Below, piece by piece: positions 1 to 8,533 of a DNA stretch of 37,396 nucleotides; position 1 is the first letter of the stretch, and every line of letters starts with the position of its first letter. The stretch covers positions 1-37,396 of the forward strand of contig NZ_QWET01000031.1 in assembly GCF_003573545.1 (NCBI RefSeq), written 5' to 3'. The notes beneath the pieces are model-generated. The model was not told the origin of the DNA. It saw only the letters and a list, made by a program, of their open reading frames with translations, and did not search any database. This DNA is from Mariniphaga sediminis (lineage in GTDB: Bacteria > Bacteroidota > Bacteroidia > Bacteroidales > Prolixibacteraceae). A program made the position numbers and the translations under genes.

Positions 1-20
1 ATTTTAGAGTCCATATCAGA

Positions 21-80
21 GCAAGGTTTTGTTTGTTAAATATTTAAATATAAGACACTTAAATATAAACAAAACTTTGC
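21..80. other. Imperfect hairpin in the gene-free left edge
   Basis: The first 224 bases hold no gene that I can support. Bases 21-34 (GCAAGGTTTTGTTT) and 67-80 (AAACAAAACTTTGC) are complementary at 13 of 14 positions around an AT-rich 32-base spacer. This could be the terminator or leader of a gene lying off the left edge. No function is claimed. Confidence 0.3.
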
Positions 81-190
81 TTTTTTGCTAGCAATTTCTT
101 AGGTTTCTTACATCGAACTGACGTTAAGTTACGAATTATTTTGTGGAAATTCAATTCTGATTCAGACTGGTTGGTGACCTCAATAAAAAC

Positions 191-215
191 AAAAAAGACC
201 AGTTTCCTGGTCTTT
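191..215 (-). terminator. Rho-independent terminator of the tRNA-Gly unit
   Basis: On the minus strand the tRNA is followed by a 9-bp stem (194-202 paired with 207-215, AAAGACCAG/CTGGTCTTT) with a 4-base loop and then a T-run read from the A-run at 191-196. The stem is symmetric and a T-run also follows on the plus strand at 219-225, so it could work in both directions. Confidence 0.75.
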
Positions 216-224
216 AGATTTTTT

Positions 225-299
225 TGGAGCGGGAAACGGGGATCGAACCCGCGACCCTCAGCTTGGGAAGCTGATGCTCTACCGCTGAGCTACTCCCGC
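225..299 (-). tRNA. tRNA-Gly (anticodon CCC)
   Basis: On the minus strand the cloverleaf is complete. The 7-bp acceptor stem is GCGGGAG/TTCCCGC with one G-U pair, the D-arm is GCTC...GAGC, and the anticodon stem TCAGC/GCTGA encloses the loop TTCCCAA, which gives anticodon CCC at 265-267. The T-arm GCGGG-TTCGATC-CCCGT is present and the 3' CCA is encoded at 225-227. CCC decodes GGG glycine codons. The gene lies 96 bases downstream of the oxidoreductase gene on the same strand and is closed by its own terminator. Confidence 0.95.
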
Positions 300-395
300 T
301 TTTAGCAACGCCCCTATGAAATAATACCTTTTTTCACAGGGCATGCAAATTTAGAAAAATTTGGCTTGCTGCCACCTGTTGCTTAAAAATTTCTG

Positions 396-1709
396 CTACA
401 TAATGGGAAGTTTCCATTGCTCACGGTAGGTAAGACGTGTCAACTTATCGGCCGCCTCTTCCTTAAACCGTTTATCCTTATCATCCCAGTTAATGATTTG
501 TCCGGTTCGATAGGCAATATTTCCCATCTCCGAAACGATGGCAGTTTTGGCACCAATCTCTACTGAAGCATTTGGAGTTCCTCCTTTGCGGATACATTCC
601 AGAAAGTTTTCTACATGCTGGTCAAGGCCATCGCCATAATTTTCCTGTTTTTTGCCTTCAAAAAACGGCCCTTTTTTGGCATCGCTCCGGTCGGGCATGA
701 TTTCCCACCCGCCACGGTCTAGTACCATCGTTCCTTTTTCCCCAACAAAAGCTACCCCGTGTCCTTTTCCGTAGGGACCAATTCCCGGGTTCAAACCGCA
801 TTCCCACACCATAGCATGTGTTGGATAGCTATACAGAGCCTGCTGAATATCTGGCGTTTCAATAGCGCCTTCTTCATGATAATAAATACCTCCTCCGGGA
901 GAAATCTTTTCCGGCATCCCAGCATCCATGGCAAACATGGCAAAGTCGAGCAGGTGAACCCCCCAGTCGGTCATGGCTCCGCCTGCATAATCCCACCACC
1001 AGCGATGGTTATAGTGAAAGCGGTTAGGATTAAACGGTCTTTCCGGTGCAGGTCCCAACCACATATCGTAATCTACATAAGCGGGCGCTTCCCCGTCTGG
1101 CATAGCCGGGTAGGGTTTATCATATCCTTTGTAAATCCAGGCTTTTACCAAATGAACATTGCCCAGTTGCCCTGATTTGACAATCTCCGAAGCTTCAAAC
1201 CAATGTTTGGAACTTCTCTGCCACATCCCCACCTGAACTACCTGATTGGGATATTTTGAGGCGGCCTTCACCATAGCATAACATTCTTCAATGCTATGCC
1301 CCATAGGTTTTTCCACATACACATGCTTACCAGCTTCCAGGGCCGCCATCATTATATAAGCATGCCAGTGGTCGGGTGTACCAATAATAACGGCATCTAC
1401 CTCAGGGCTATCAAGCATTTCTCTAAAATCAGAATAAAGCACCGGCTTCTTTTCGGTCATCTTTTCAACCTCAGCCGCCCTCGATTCCAATATATTCGAA
1501 TCTACATCACACAATGCAACGCAATCCACATTGTTCTCTTTCCTAAGGAAACTTTTAAGGTTACTAAACCCCATGCTGCGGCAACCAACCAAACCTACTC
1601 CCACTTTTTCTCCTGGCGAGGCACAGGCATTCATTATTGTCGGGAAAGTGCTGATAGCTGCTGTGGCAAGGGCTGAGTTTTTAATAAATTTTCTTCTGTC
1701 TGAATTCAT
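396..1709 (-). CDS. Tat-exported Gfo/Idh/MocA family oxidoreductase
   Basis: This 437-aa protein belongs to the NAD(P)-dependent Gfo/Idh/MocA dehydrogenase family. The chosen ATG gives an N-terminus starting MNSDRRKFIKNSALATAA, a twin-arginine signal followed by a hydrophobic stretch, so export by the Tat system is predicted. A Rossmann motif (VGVGLVGCRSMG) follows, then the family EKP motif (HVYVEKPMGHS) with the catalytic-type lysine and a conserved DWGVHLLDFAMF segment. The open frame runs 106 codons further upstream, but that extension overlaps the divergent regulator gene and has no protein-like features. Such exported members are common in Bacteroidota and usually act on sugars or sugar acids. 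The substrate cannot be read from the sequence. The neighbours give no pathway clue, and the gene is divergent from the TetR operon. Confidence 0.9.
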   Translation of the reverse strand: MNSDRRKFIKNSALATAAISTFPTIMNACASPGEKVGVGLVGCRSMGFSNLKSFLRKENNVDCVALCDVDSNILESRAAEVEKMTEKKPVLYSDFREMLDSPEVDAVIIGTPDHWHAYIMMAALEAGKHVYVEKPMGHSIEECYAMVKAASKYPNQVVQVGMWQRSSKHWFEASEIVKSGQLGNVHLVKAWIYKGYDKPYPAMPDGEAPAYVDYDMWLGPAPERPFNPNRFHYNHRWWWDYAGGAMTDWGVHLLDFAMFAMDAGMPEKISPGGGIYYHEEGAIETPDIQQALYSYPTHAMVWECGLNPGIGPYGKGHGVAFVGEKGTMVLDRGGWEIMPDRSDAKKGPFFEGKKQENYGDGLDQHVENFLECIRKGGTPNASVEIGAKTAIVSEMGNIAYRTGQIINWDDKDKRFKEEAADKLTRLTYREQWKLPIM

Positions 1710-1817
1710 AATATGCGTTAATTGAATTTTGTAATGAAAAGGGTAAAGATAAAGGTTCTGGTTATGAATAGGAAACTCACATCTGTTTATTTTCCGCTTT
1801 CTCTGATAAAAATCAGT

Positions 1818-1839
1818 TTTGAATGACCGGTCATTCAAA
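1818..1839. promoter_or_regulatory. Perfect palindromic operator, probably for the TetR regulator
   Basis: A 22-bp perfect palindrome is centred between 1828 and 1829; its inner 18 bases are TGAATGACCGGTCATTCA. It lies between the divergent oxidoreductase gene and the TetR gene, 89 bases before the TetR ATG. This is the size and position expected for an autoregulatory TetR-family operator. A weaker related site, TGACCAATCGTTCA (1895-1908, about 10 of 14 symmetric positions), lies nearer the start codon and may be a second half-occupied site. That the adjacent TetR binds it is inference. Confidence 0.65.
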
Positions 1840-1928
1840 GTTAACATTAATTTAACGCAAAAAAATTGCAGTACATGAAAGTGGCTCATACCTTTGACCA
1901 ATCGTTCAATCAAAAAAAATACAACGAA

Positions 1929-2540
1929 ATGCCTCGGAGTCCAAAACAATTTGATAAAATCAGAAAACAGAAAAAACAGCTTATTATGGATACGGCGCTG
2001 GAACTTTTTGCCGAAAACGGGTTCCACGCCACATCCATGAGCCAGATTGCAAAAAAAGCAGGAATATCTAAAGGACTCGCCTACAACTACTTTGAAAGCA
2101 AGAATAAAATACTCGATGAGATTATAACGACAGGCTTCGACACGATATTTTCCAACTTTGATTTAAACAAGGATGGAGTATTGACTAAAGAAGAGTTTAA
2201 ATTTTTCATAAACAAAAGCTTTCAGGTGCTTAGGGAAAATCTTCGCTACTGGAAACTATATTATTCAATTACTCTTCAGCCAAAAGTTGCTGAGTCTTTT
2301 CAAAGCGAATACCTCGAAAGGGCAAAACCAATTTTTTCCATGTTCTATCAATTTGCTGAATCCATGGGAAGCAAAGATCCGGAGTCGGACGTAATCGCAA
2401 TAAGCGCCTTATTTGAAGGAAGTTATATATTCGCAATAACATCTTCGGAATTTTTTCCAATAGATAAAATGGAAAAAGTAGTACTCAATACATGTTTTCG
2501 AATCATAAGTAACCAAAAAGAACTAAACGATGAAAGCTAA
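1929..2540 (+). CDS. TetR/AcrR family regulator with an EF-hand-like loop
   Basis: This 203-aa protein has an N-terminal TetR helix-turn-helix (residues about 16-60; ELFAENGFHATSMSQIAKKAG, then ISKGLAYNYFESK). The ATG at 1929 (MPRSPKQF) was preferred over an upstream ATG at 1866, because TetR proteins rarely carry a 21-residue lead and the upstream part overlaps a possible operator. At residues 78-89 the sequence DLNKDGVLTKEE matches the canonical 12-residue EF-hand loop: Asp at 1 and 5, Asn at 3, Gly at 6, a hydrophobic residue at 8 and Glu at 12. It sits where the ligand-binding domain begins. The stop codon overlaps the next gene by 11 bases, so the regulator is translationally coupled to the operon it probably controls. 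The effector is unknown; calcium or another divalent ion is possible. Confidence 0.9.
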   Translation: MPRSPKQFDKIRKQKKQLIMDTALELFAENGFHATSMSQIAKKAGISKGLAYNYFESKNKILDEIITTGFDTIFSNFDLNKDGVLTKEEFKFFINKSFQVLRENLRYWKLYYSITLQPKVAESFQSEYLERAKPIFSMFYQFAESMGSKDPESDVIAISALFEGSYIFAITSSEFFPIDKMEKVVLNTCFRIISNQKELNDES

Positions 2541-3273
2541 GTTAATTTTATCAATACTAAGTCTTTTCAGCCTTTTAGCAGGGGCACAAAACGTTGAAGA
2601 AATCGTTCGGCAGGCTGATGAAAAATTCAGGGGGGAATCGAGCCGGGGCACAATAACTATGATTATTGAGCGCTCAACCTGGTCCCGGGAAATTTCGATG
2701 AAAAACTGGACCCTTGGCAATGAATACTCCCTTATCTATATTACCGCGCCAGCCAAAGAAAAAGGGCAGGTATTTCTGAAGCGAAAAAATGAAATGTGGA
2801 ACTGGGTGCCAACCATCGAGCGAATGATAAAAATTCCTCCCTCCATGATGATGCAGTCGTGGATGGGCTCCGATTTCACCAATGATGACCTGGTACGCGA
2901 ATCATCGCTGGTAAAAGACTATACGCACAAACTAGCAGGAGAGGAAATGATTCAGGGGTACGATTGTTACAAAATAGAACTCTCCCCAAAACCCGATGCG
3001 CCGGTTGTGTGGGGAAAAATCTTCATGTGGATTTCGAAGGACAAATACTTCTGGTTGAAAGCGGAATATTACGATGAAGATGATTACCTGGTCAACACCG
3101 AAACCCTTTCGGAAATAAAACGCATGGACGACCGCGAAATGCCTACCCGGCTCGAAATGATTCCCGTCGATAAGGAGGGGCAAAAAACAGTCTTGATTTT
3201 TGACGAGATAGAGTTTAATATCAACTTAAAAGAATCATTCTTCTCTCAACAAAATATGAGGAGAATTAGGTAG
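2530..3273 (+). CDS. LolA-like outer membrane lipoprotein-sorting protein
   Basis: This 247-aa secreted protein starts with a signal peptide (MKAKLILSILSLFSLLAGAQ) and resembles the COG2834-type family related to LolA. These are periplasmic half-barrels that carry lipid-modified cargo. The segment MQSWMGSDFTNDDLVRESS and the aromatic-rich core (KNEMWNWVPTIERMIKIPPSMMM) are typical of this family rather than of housekeeping LolA. It overlaps the TetR stop by 11 bases and is followed after 51 bases by the first permease gene. The likely role is shuttling a lipid or lipoprotein delivered by the adjacent ABC transporter across the periplasm. The cargo is not known. Confidence 0.85.
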   Translation: MKAKLILSILSLFSLLAGAQNVEEIVRQADEKFRGESSRGTITMIIERSTWSREISMKNWTLGNEYSLIYITAPAKEKGQVFLKRKNEMWNWVPTIERMIKIPPSMMMQSWMGSDFTNDDLVRESSLVKDYTHKLAGEEMIQGYDCYKIELSPKPDAPVVWGKIFMWISKDKYFWLKAEYYDEDDYLVNTETLSEIKRMDDREMPTRLEMIPVDKEGQKTVLIFDEIEFNINLKESFFSQQNMRRIR

Positions 3274-3324
3274 CAAACCGCAGTTACAATTGTAAAGAAT
3301 CAAACCATTCAATAAGTAACAAGC

Positions 3325-4545
3325 ATGAAAACAAGCATTAAACTGGCATGGAGAAATCTCTGGCGAAACCGGAGACGGACCATTATTGCCATCTCCTCCA
3401 TTGTTTTCAGCGTACTGCTAGCCTCGTGGATGCGTTCCATGCAAGAGGGCTCTTATGCCAGCATGATTGACAATGTAGTGAAATTCTACTCTGGTTACCT
3501 GCAGGTACAGGACACTGCATACTGGGAAGAACGTACACTTGAAAACACTATCGAGGTTACACCCAATCTGAAAAACCAGATTGAACGCATAGAGGATGTG
3601 ACACTTGTTTCGAACAGGCTGGAATCTTTTGCACTGGCAGCCAATCACCAGCACAGCAAACCAGCCATGGTACTGGGTATTGAACCCGAAGCCGAAGACC
3701 GGATTACAGCCATTTCAAAAAAAATAAAAGACGGCGCCTTCCTGCAAACAGGTGACAAAGGTGTTGTGCTGGGTAAAGGTCTTGCCGATTTTCTGAGCCT
3801 GGGAGTGGGCGACACGTTGGTGATGATTGGACAGGGCTATCATGGCATCAGTGCCAACGGCCTGTTCACCATAAAAGGAATTCTCGATCACCCCAATCCG
3901 GAATTCAACAAACGACTCGTTTTTATGGAAATCGAAAATGCCCGTGAGTTTTATTCAACGTATGGATTGTCCTCCTCGCTGGTGATAATGACAGATGACC
4001 ACTATGAAGTAGGACATCTCAAAAAAAATATCGGAGCTATTTTACCTTCAGATAAAACAGTAATGACCTGGCAGGATATGCAACCGGAAGTTGTTCAAAT
4101 GATAAAAAGCGACCGAGCCGGAGGCATTGTTATGCTGGCCATTCTTTATATGGTTATTGCCTTTGGCATGTTTAGCGTGGTAATGATGATGGTTAAAGAA
4201 CGACAACGTGAATTCGGGGTTATCCATGCCGTGGGAATGAAAAAGCAAAAGCTTTCGGTTATTGTTTTTTGGGAAACCGTATTTATTGGCATAGCAGGGT
4301 GTATCATCGGGCTAATTATCAGCTATGCTTTTTGTATTTGGTTTTACTACCACCCGCTTCCACTCACCGGGGAAACAGCTGAAGCTTATATCCAGTATGG
4401 TATGGAACCTTATATGTTCTTTTCGCTGAAACCATCGCTCTTTTACAACCAGATGATTCTGGTATTTTTTATCAGTGTTTTTATTTCGCTTTTTCCGGTC
4501 TTCAACATTCATCGCTTAAAAATTACAAAAGCGTTACGGGCCTGA
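3325..4545 (+). CDS. LolE/FtsX-type ABC transporter permease, first of a pair
   Basis: This 406-aa inner-membrane protein has the MacB/LolC-E topology. A membrane helix near residues 18-38 follows the cytoplasmic WRNLWRNRRRT motif. A large periplasmic domain comes next, then three membrane helices near 264-292, 311-342 and 376-396, with the FtsX coupling segment VKERQREFGVIHAVGMKK between the last three. The gene lies between the LolA-like gene and the second permease gene (47 bases). With the LolD-type ATPase downstream, the two permeases would form a heterodimeric mechanotransmission exporter that hands cargo to the LolA-like carrier. This is inference from gene order and from LolCDE. Confidence 0.87.
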   Translation: MKTSIKLAWRNLWRNRRRTIIAISSIVFSVLLASWMRSMQEGSYASMIDNVVKFYSGYLQVQDTAYWEERTLENTIEVTPNLKNQIERIEDVTLVSNRLESFALAANHQHSKPAMVLGIEPEAEDRITAISKKIKDGAFLQTGDKGVVLGKGLADFLSLGVGDTLVMIGQGYHGISANGLFTIKGILDHPNPEFNKRLVFMEIENAREFYSTYGLSSSLVIMTDDHYEVGHLKKNIGAILPSDKTVMTWQDMQPEVVQMIKSDRAGGIVMLAILYMVIAFGMFSVVMMMVKERQREFGVIHAVGMKKQKLSVIVFWETVFIGIAGCIIGLIISYAFCIWFYYHPLPLTGETAEAYIQYGMEPYMFFSLKPSLFYNQMILVFFISVFISLFPVFNIHRLKITKALRA

Positions 4546-4592
4546 AAAAAAATTTACTGGCGCAGTTTTCAAATACAGAAAAACTTAAAGGT

Positions 4593-5813
4593 ATGATTTG
4601 GTCAATTGCATGGAGAAATATCTGGCGAAACAAGCTTCGCAGTATTATAATGATTGTGGCGATCACCCTTGGATTATTGGCCGGGGTATTCTCTACTTCA
4701 TTTATGCAGGGACTTGTTGACGCCCGCATTGAATCAGCTACCAAAACAGAACTGGGACATTTACAAATACATGCCCCGCATTTTCTTGAAAATAATAACA
4801 TCGTTTACACCATTCAGAATTCAGGAGAGTTGGTATCACAAATCGAATCGCTCGATTCCGTAAAAGCGGTTGGCCGGCGGTTGATTGCCGAACCGTTTAT
4901 TATGGCAGCCCACGGAACCGGCGGAGGGAAGCTAATAGGAGTGGAACCCGAGCAGGAAAAAAGAGTTACCGATATTTGGGAACACATCATCGCCGGCACT
5001 TACTTAGAACATGAAAGCCGGATACCTCCTGTGGTAATTGGCGAAAAACTGGCCAAAAAACTTCGGTTGAAAGTAGGTTCCCGTATAAACGTACAAATGG
5101 TTGACCGCCGCGGCAACCTGTCGCTGAAAGGCTACCGCATCAGTGGTATTTACCGTACAACAAATACCAGCTACGATGAATCAACCCTGTTTGTTAAGTA
5201 CGAAGACTTGCAAGCACAACTGGGCATGGAAAAAAACACCGCGCATGAAATAGTACTTTTGTTGGAAAATGGAGACGAGGCGCCTGCTGTAAAACCTCAA
5301 GCCGAAAAACTGGCCGGCAACAATGTAGTTGAAACCTGGAAAGAACTGAGTCCGGAAATGTCGTTGCTAACCGATTCCATGGATCAGTATATGTACATTT
5401 TTATCCTGATCATTTTACTGGCGCTCTGTTTCGGAATCATCAACACCATGCTGATGGCCGTTTTGGAGCGGGTCAAAGAAATCGGGATGCTGATGGCAGT
5501 AGGTATGAACAAACGCAAAGTTTTCCTGATGATTATTCTGGAAACTGTATTGCTCACGGTTACCGGCGGAATCTTTGGAATTTTAACAGGAGCCGGAATA
5601 ACGAAAATATTTGAAACAACACCAATTAATCTCTCAATGTTTGCCGAGGGACTTGAAAGCCTCGGGTATGCATCAGAAGTTTACACCTCGGTGCAAAATG
5701 AGTCGCTTGTTACCATTGCGATCCTTGTGGTAATTACCGGAATTGTTTCAGCCATTTACCCGGCAAGAAAAGCGTTGAAGCTAAACCCGGCAGAAGCTAC
5801 GAGGACGGAGTAG
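4593..5813 (+). CDS. LolC/FtsX-type ABC transporter permease, second of a pair
   Basis: This 406-aa protein is the same length as its upstream neighbour and has the same topology: helix near 14-38 after AWRNIWRNKLRS, a periplasmic domain, then helices near 265-290, 310-335 and 372-392. The coupling segment is VLERVKEIGMLMAVGMNK and the C-terminus ends with the typical YPARKALKLNPAEA. The two paralogues share the WRN(I/L)WRN start but differ clearly elsewhere, which suits an asymmetric LolC/LolE-like pair. The ATPase gene follows after 91 bases. Confidence 0.87.
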   Translation: MIWSIAWRNIWRNKLRSIIMIVAITLGLLAGVFSTSFMQGLVDARIESATKTELGHLQIHAPHFLENNNIVYTIQNSGELVSQIESLDSVKAVGRRLIAEPFIMAAHGTGGGKLIGVEPEQEKRVTDIWEHIIAGTYLEHESRIPPVVIGEKLAKKLRLKVGSRINVQMVDRRGNLSLKGYRISGIYRTTNTSYDESTLFVKYEDLQAQLGMEKNTAHEIVLLLENGDEAPAVKPQAEKLAGNNVVETWKELSPEMSLLTDSMDQYMYIFILIILLALCFGIINTMLMAVLERVKEIGMLMAVGMNKRKVFLMIILETVLLTVTGGIFGILTGAGITKIFETTPINLSMFAEGLESLGYASEVYTSVQNESLVTIAILVVITGIVSAIYPARKALKLNPAEATRTE

Positions 5814-5904
5814 AAAATGCATAAATAATTAAAACAGAAAAGAAACAAATAATTTATTCAGTTTGACTTAAAGATGAATTGATGCATTCAAAAATTGAAA
5901 AAAA

Positions 5905-6597
5905 ATGAAAATAATTGAAATTAAAAACCTGTATAAAACCTACGAGGACAATTCTGTCCCCGTCCACGCAGTAAATGGCGTGGACCTTTCCATTGAAGAA
6001 GGGGAATTTACGGCAATTGTAGGCCCGTCCGGTTCAGGAAAAACCACGCTATTAAACATTGTGGGGGGACTGGACAATGCAACGGAAGGCAGCGTATTTA
6101 TTGACGGAGTAGATATAAGTAAACTTTCATCGCGTAAAATGACCGATTTCCGGATGCACAAAATTGGCTTCGTATTTCAGGCCTACAACCTGATTCCGGT
6201 GCTAACCGCCAAAGAAAATGTAGAATTTGTTATGCACCTGCAAGGAGAAAAAAAAGCGAAGCGCGATGCCCGTGCAAGCGAATTATTAAAAGCAGTGGGA
6301 CTGGGCACAATGATGGATCGGCGCCCGTCGAAACTTTCCGGCGGCCAGCAACAACGGGTAGCTGTAGCCCGGGCACTGGCATCGAAGCCAAAATTTGTAC
6401 TGGCCGATGAGCCTACTGCCAATCTCGATTCAAAATCAACAGAAAACCTGCTCGACATTATGGAGCAACTTAATAAAGAGGAAAAAATTACGTTTATATT
6501 TTCAACTCACGACCAGCGCGTGGTAAACAAAGCACGGCGTGTGGTGATGCTTGAAGATGGAAAAATAAAAAGTGATCTCAACAAAAACCAGGGATGA
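5905..6597 (+). CDS. LolD/MacB-type ABC transporter ATP-binding protein
   Basis: This 230-aa ATPase is of the FtsE/LolD/MacB class. Walker A is GPSGSGKTT at residues 40-48, the Q-loop is FVFQAYNLIP, the signature is LSGGQQQ at 144-150, Walker B is FVLADEP at 164-170 followed by TANLDS, and the switch histidine is in STHD. It would power the two upstream permeases. Its TGA overlaps the ATG of the next gene (ATGA at 6594-6597), which shows tight coupling to the CAP-domain and barrel genes. Confidence 0.93.
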   Translation: MKIIEIKNLYKTYEDNSVPVHAVNGVDLSIEEGEFTAIVGPSGSGKTTLLNIVGGLDNATEGSVFIDGVDISKLSSRKMTDFRMHKIGFVFQAYNLIPVLTAKENVEFVMHLQGEKKAKRDARASELLKAVGLGTMMDRRPSKLSGGQQQRVAVARALASKPKFVLADEPTANLDSKSTENLLDIMEQLNKEEKITFIFSTHDQRVVNKARRVVMLEDGKIKSDLNKNQG

Positions 6598-7283
6598 AGC
6601 GAAAAGTAATTTTTCTGATGATTCTGTTTTTTCAATTTTCCGGAACAAATTCCGGAGAAAAGATAAAAAGTTCAGTATGGGATGTTTCTCTATTGAACAC
6701 AGCATTGGAGGCAAATTACCTTTCAACACTCGAAAAGGAGATAATTCTCGAAATCAACAAACTGAGAACCAACCCTGAAAAATACGCGACCGAGTATATT
6801 GCACCGCTGGCCAAACGCTATAACCGTCGGCTGCTTTACTATCCCGGCGATCAGCCATTGCTTACCAAAGAAGGTGTAAATGCTCTTTATGAATGTGTGC
6901 ACGACCTTAAACGCCAGCAACCTCTTTCCCTGATTTATCCCAGCCCGGGTTTAACCAAAGCCGCCCGCGACCATGTAAACGACCAGTCGAAAACCGGACG
7001 AACAGGACACCAGGGCTCTGACCGCAGCGGAATGCGGGAGCGCATTGAACGACATGGCGAATGGCAGGTTCGCATTGCCGAGAATATTGCCTATGGAGGA
7101 AAAACGGCACAGCAAATTGTAATCTATCTACTCATAGACGATGGGGTTCGTGACCGCGGCCACCGCAAAAACTTTCTGAATCCGGATTTCAGAGTGGTGG
7201 GAGTTGCTGAAGGAAATCATCCCCAATTCAAAAGGATGACAGTAATGGACTTTGCCGGAGGATTTAAAACAACCGAACAATGA
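6594..7283 (+). CDS. Secreted CAP (SCP/PR1)-domain protein
   Basis: This 229-aa protein has an N-terminal signal-like stretch and a CAP domain. Motifs in order are IILEINKLRTNPEKYA (first helix), SPGLTKAARDHVNDQSKTGRTGH (metal-site histidine region), GERI-like RERIERHG, IAENIAYG, and DDGVRDRGHRKNFLNPDF with the second conserved histidine, ending in the VVGVAEG strand. Bacterial CAP proteins are secreted; some bind lipids or sterols and some have other roles. Its place inside an ABC/LolA-like operon, coupled on both sides by 4-base overlaps, suggests a part in handling the transported molecule. That role is inference. Confidence 0.85.
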   Translation: MKRKVIFLMILFFQFSGTNSGEKIKSSVWDVSLLNTALEANYLSTLEKEIILEINKLRTNPEKYATEYIAPLAKRYNRRLLYYPGDQPLLTKEGVNALYECVHDLKRQQPLSLIYPSPGLTKAARDHVNDQSKTGRTGHQGSDRSGMRERIERHGEWQVRIAENIAYGGKTAQQIVIYLLIDDGVRDRGHRKNFLNPDFRVVGVAEGNHPQFKRMTVMDFAGGFKTTEQ

Positions 7284-8458
7284 AGGTATTAAAATACATT
7301 TTACCACTTTTCCTGTTGATTAGTTCATCCTCTTTTGCACAACTACAAAAACTAACACTGAATGGCTATGTAAAAGACCTTTACATGTATTACAAACCAG
7401 ATAATCCCTTTCCGGGAATTAACGCCAACCATCTCTCTTCCAATCTTATCCACAATCGACTAAACTTCAGGTGGTATGCCTCGGATGAATTTACGATTGC
7501 TCTCGAAGCCCGGAACCGTCTTTTTTGCGGACAACTCATACGCGAATTCCCTCTCTACGAAAAATTTGTAAATACCGACCCCGGATATATTGATCTGGCA
7601 GAAACAGTTGCCTCGGGCAAAGGCTGGTTTTTACACACAATGATAGACCGGGCCTGGGTTGATTTTACAAAAGGAAATTGGCAAATCACCGCCGGACGCC
7701 AACGTGTCAACTGGGGAATTAACCTTGTCTGGAACCCCAACGACATTTTCAATACTTTTTCCTATTTCGATTTCGATTACGAAGAGCGCCCTGGATCGGA
7801 CGCATTGAAAGTCAGGTATTACACTGGCGTCACTTCTTCAGCTGAAGTGGTTTATAAAATAGGACGTAATGAAATAGACAATAACACAGAATCAACTTAT
7901 GCAGTGAGGTACCGTTTTTCCAAATTCAGTTACGACTTTCAGTTCCTTGGCGGCCGGATGCCTGAAGACTTTGTGCTGGGAGGCGGCTGGATGGGCGATA
8001 TCAAAGGCGGCGGTTTCCGGGGAGAAATTTCATGGTTTATTCCGCGTGAAGAAGACAATGGAAGTAAGGAAGCGCTGGTGGCAACCGTTTCCGGCGACTA
8101 CACCCTAAAAAACAGTTTGTACCTTCATGCTGCTATTCTTTACAACAGTTTGGGAGCTACCGGAAAAGCAGGAACCCGCGAATTTTTCGATCAGAATATT
8201 TCAGCCAAAATGCTTTCGCCGGCACGCTGGAACCTGTTTGGGCAACTCTCCTACCCTTTCACCCCGCTTTTTTCAGGCAGCTTCTCCGGGATGCTGAACC
8301 CCTCCGATGGTTCGTCCTACTTTGGCCCGTCATTTACCTACTCGCTGGGCAATAATCTGGAACTGATGTTCACCGGACAGCTATTTTTCGGAGAAGAAGA
8401 AACTGAATACGGCGAACTGGGTAAAGCATTGTATGGCAGGCTAAAATGGGCATTTTAA
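7280..8458 (+). CDS. Predicted outer-membrane beta-barrel protein
   Basis: This 392-aa protein has a signal peptide (ending SSFAQ). The rest is rich in alternating aromatic/polar strands and ends in a terminal phenylalanine (LYGRLKWAF), as outer-membrane barrels do. The segment GRQRVNWGINLVWNPNDIFNTF resembles motifs of DUF1302/alginate-export-like porins, but I do not recognise the exact family. It begins inside the CAP gene stop (ATGA at 7280-7283) and closes the operon. In context it could be the outer-membrane end point of the LolA-like route, or its receptor. Confidence 0.75.
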   Translation: MKVLKYILPLFLLISSSSFAQLQKLTLNGYVKDLYMYYKPDNPFPGINANHLSSNLIHNRLNFRWYASDEFTIALEARNRLFCGQLIREFPLYEKFVNTDPGYIDLAETVASGKGWFLHTMIDRAWVDFTKGNWQITAGRQRVNWGINLVWNPNDIFNTFSYFDFDYEERPGSDALKVRYYTGVTSSAEVVYKIGRNEIDNNTESTYAVRYRFSKFSYDFQFLGGRMPEDFVLGGGWMGDIKGGGFRGEISWFIPREEDNGSKEALVATVSGDYTLKNSLYLHAAILYNSLGATGKAGTREFFDQNISAKMLSPARWNLFGQLSYPFTPLFSGSFSGMLNPSDGSSYFGPSFTYSLGNNLELMFTGQLFFGEEETEYGELGKALYGRLKWAF

Positions 8459-8533
8459 AATCTAAATTTAATAACACAATCCTTCAAATTCATTTTCCCT
8501 TTTTTGGTATACGTCACAAACTTTTATCCATTA

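Noticed and set aside
1710-2027. N-terminal extension of the oxidoreductase frame (106 codons)
   Set aside because: It overlaps the divergent TetR gene and its operator, lacks family similarity, and the internal ATG gives a clean Tat signal.
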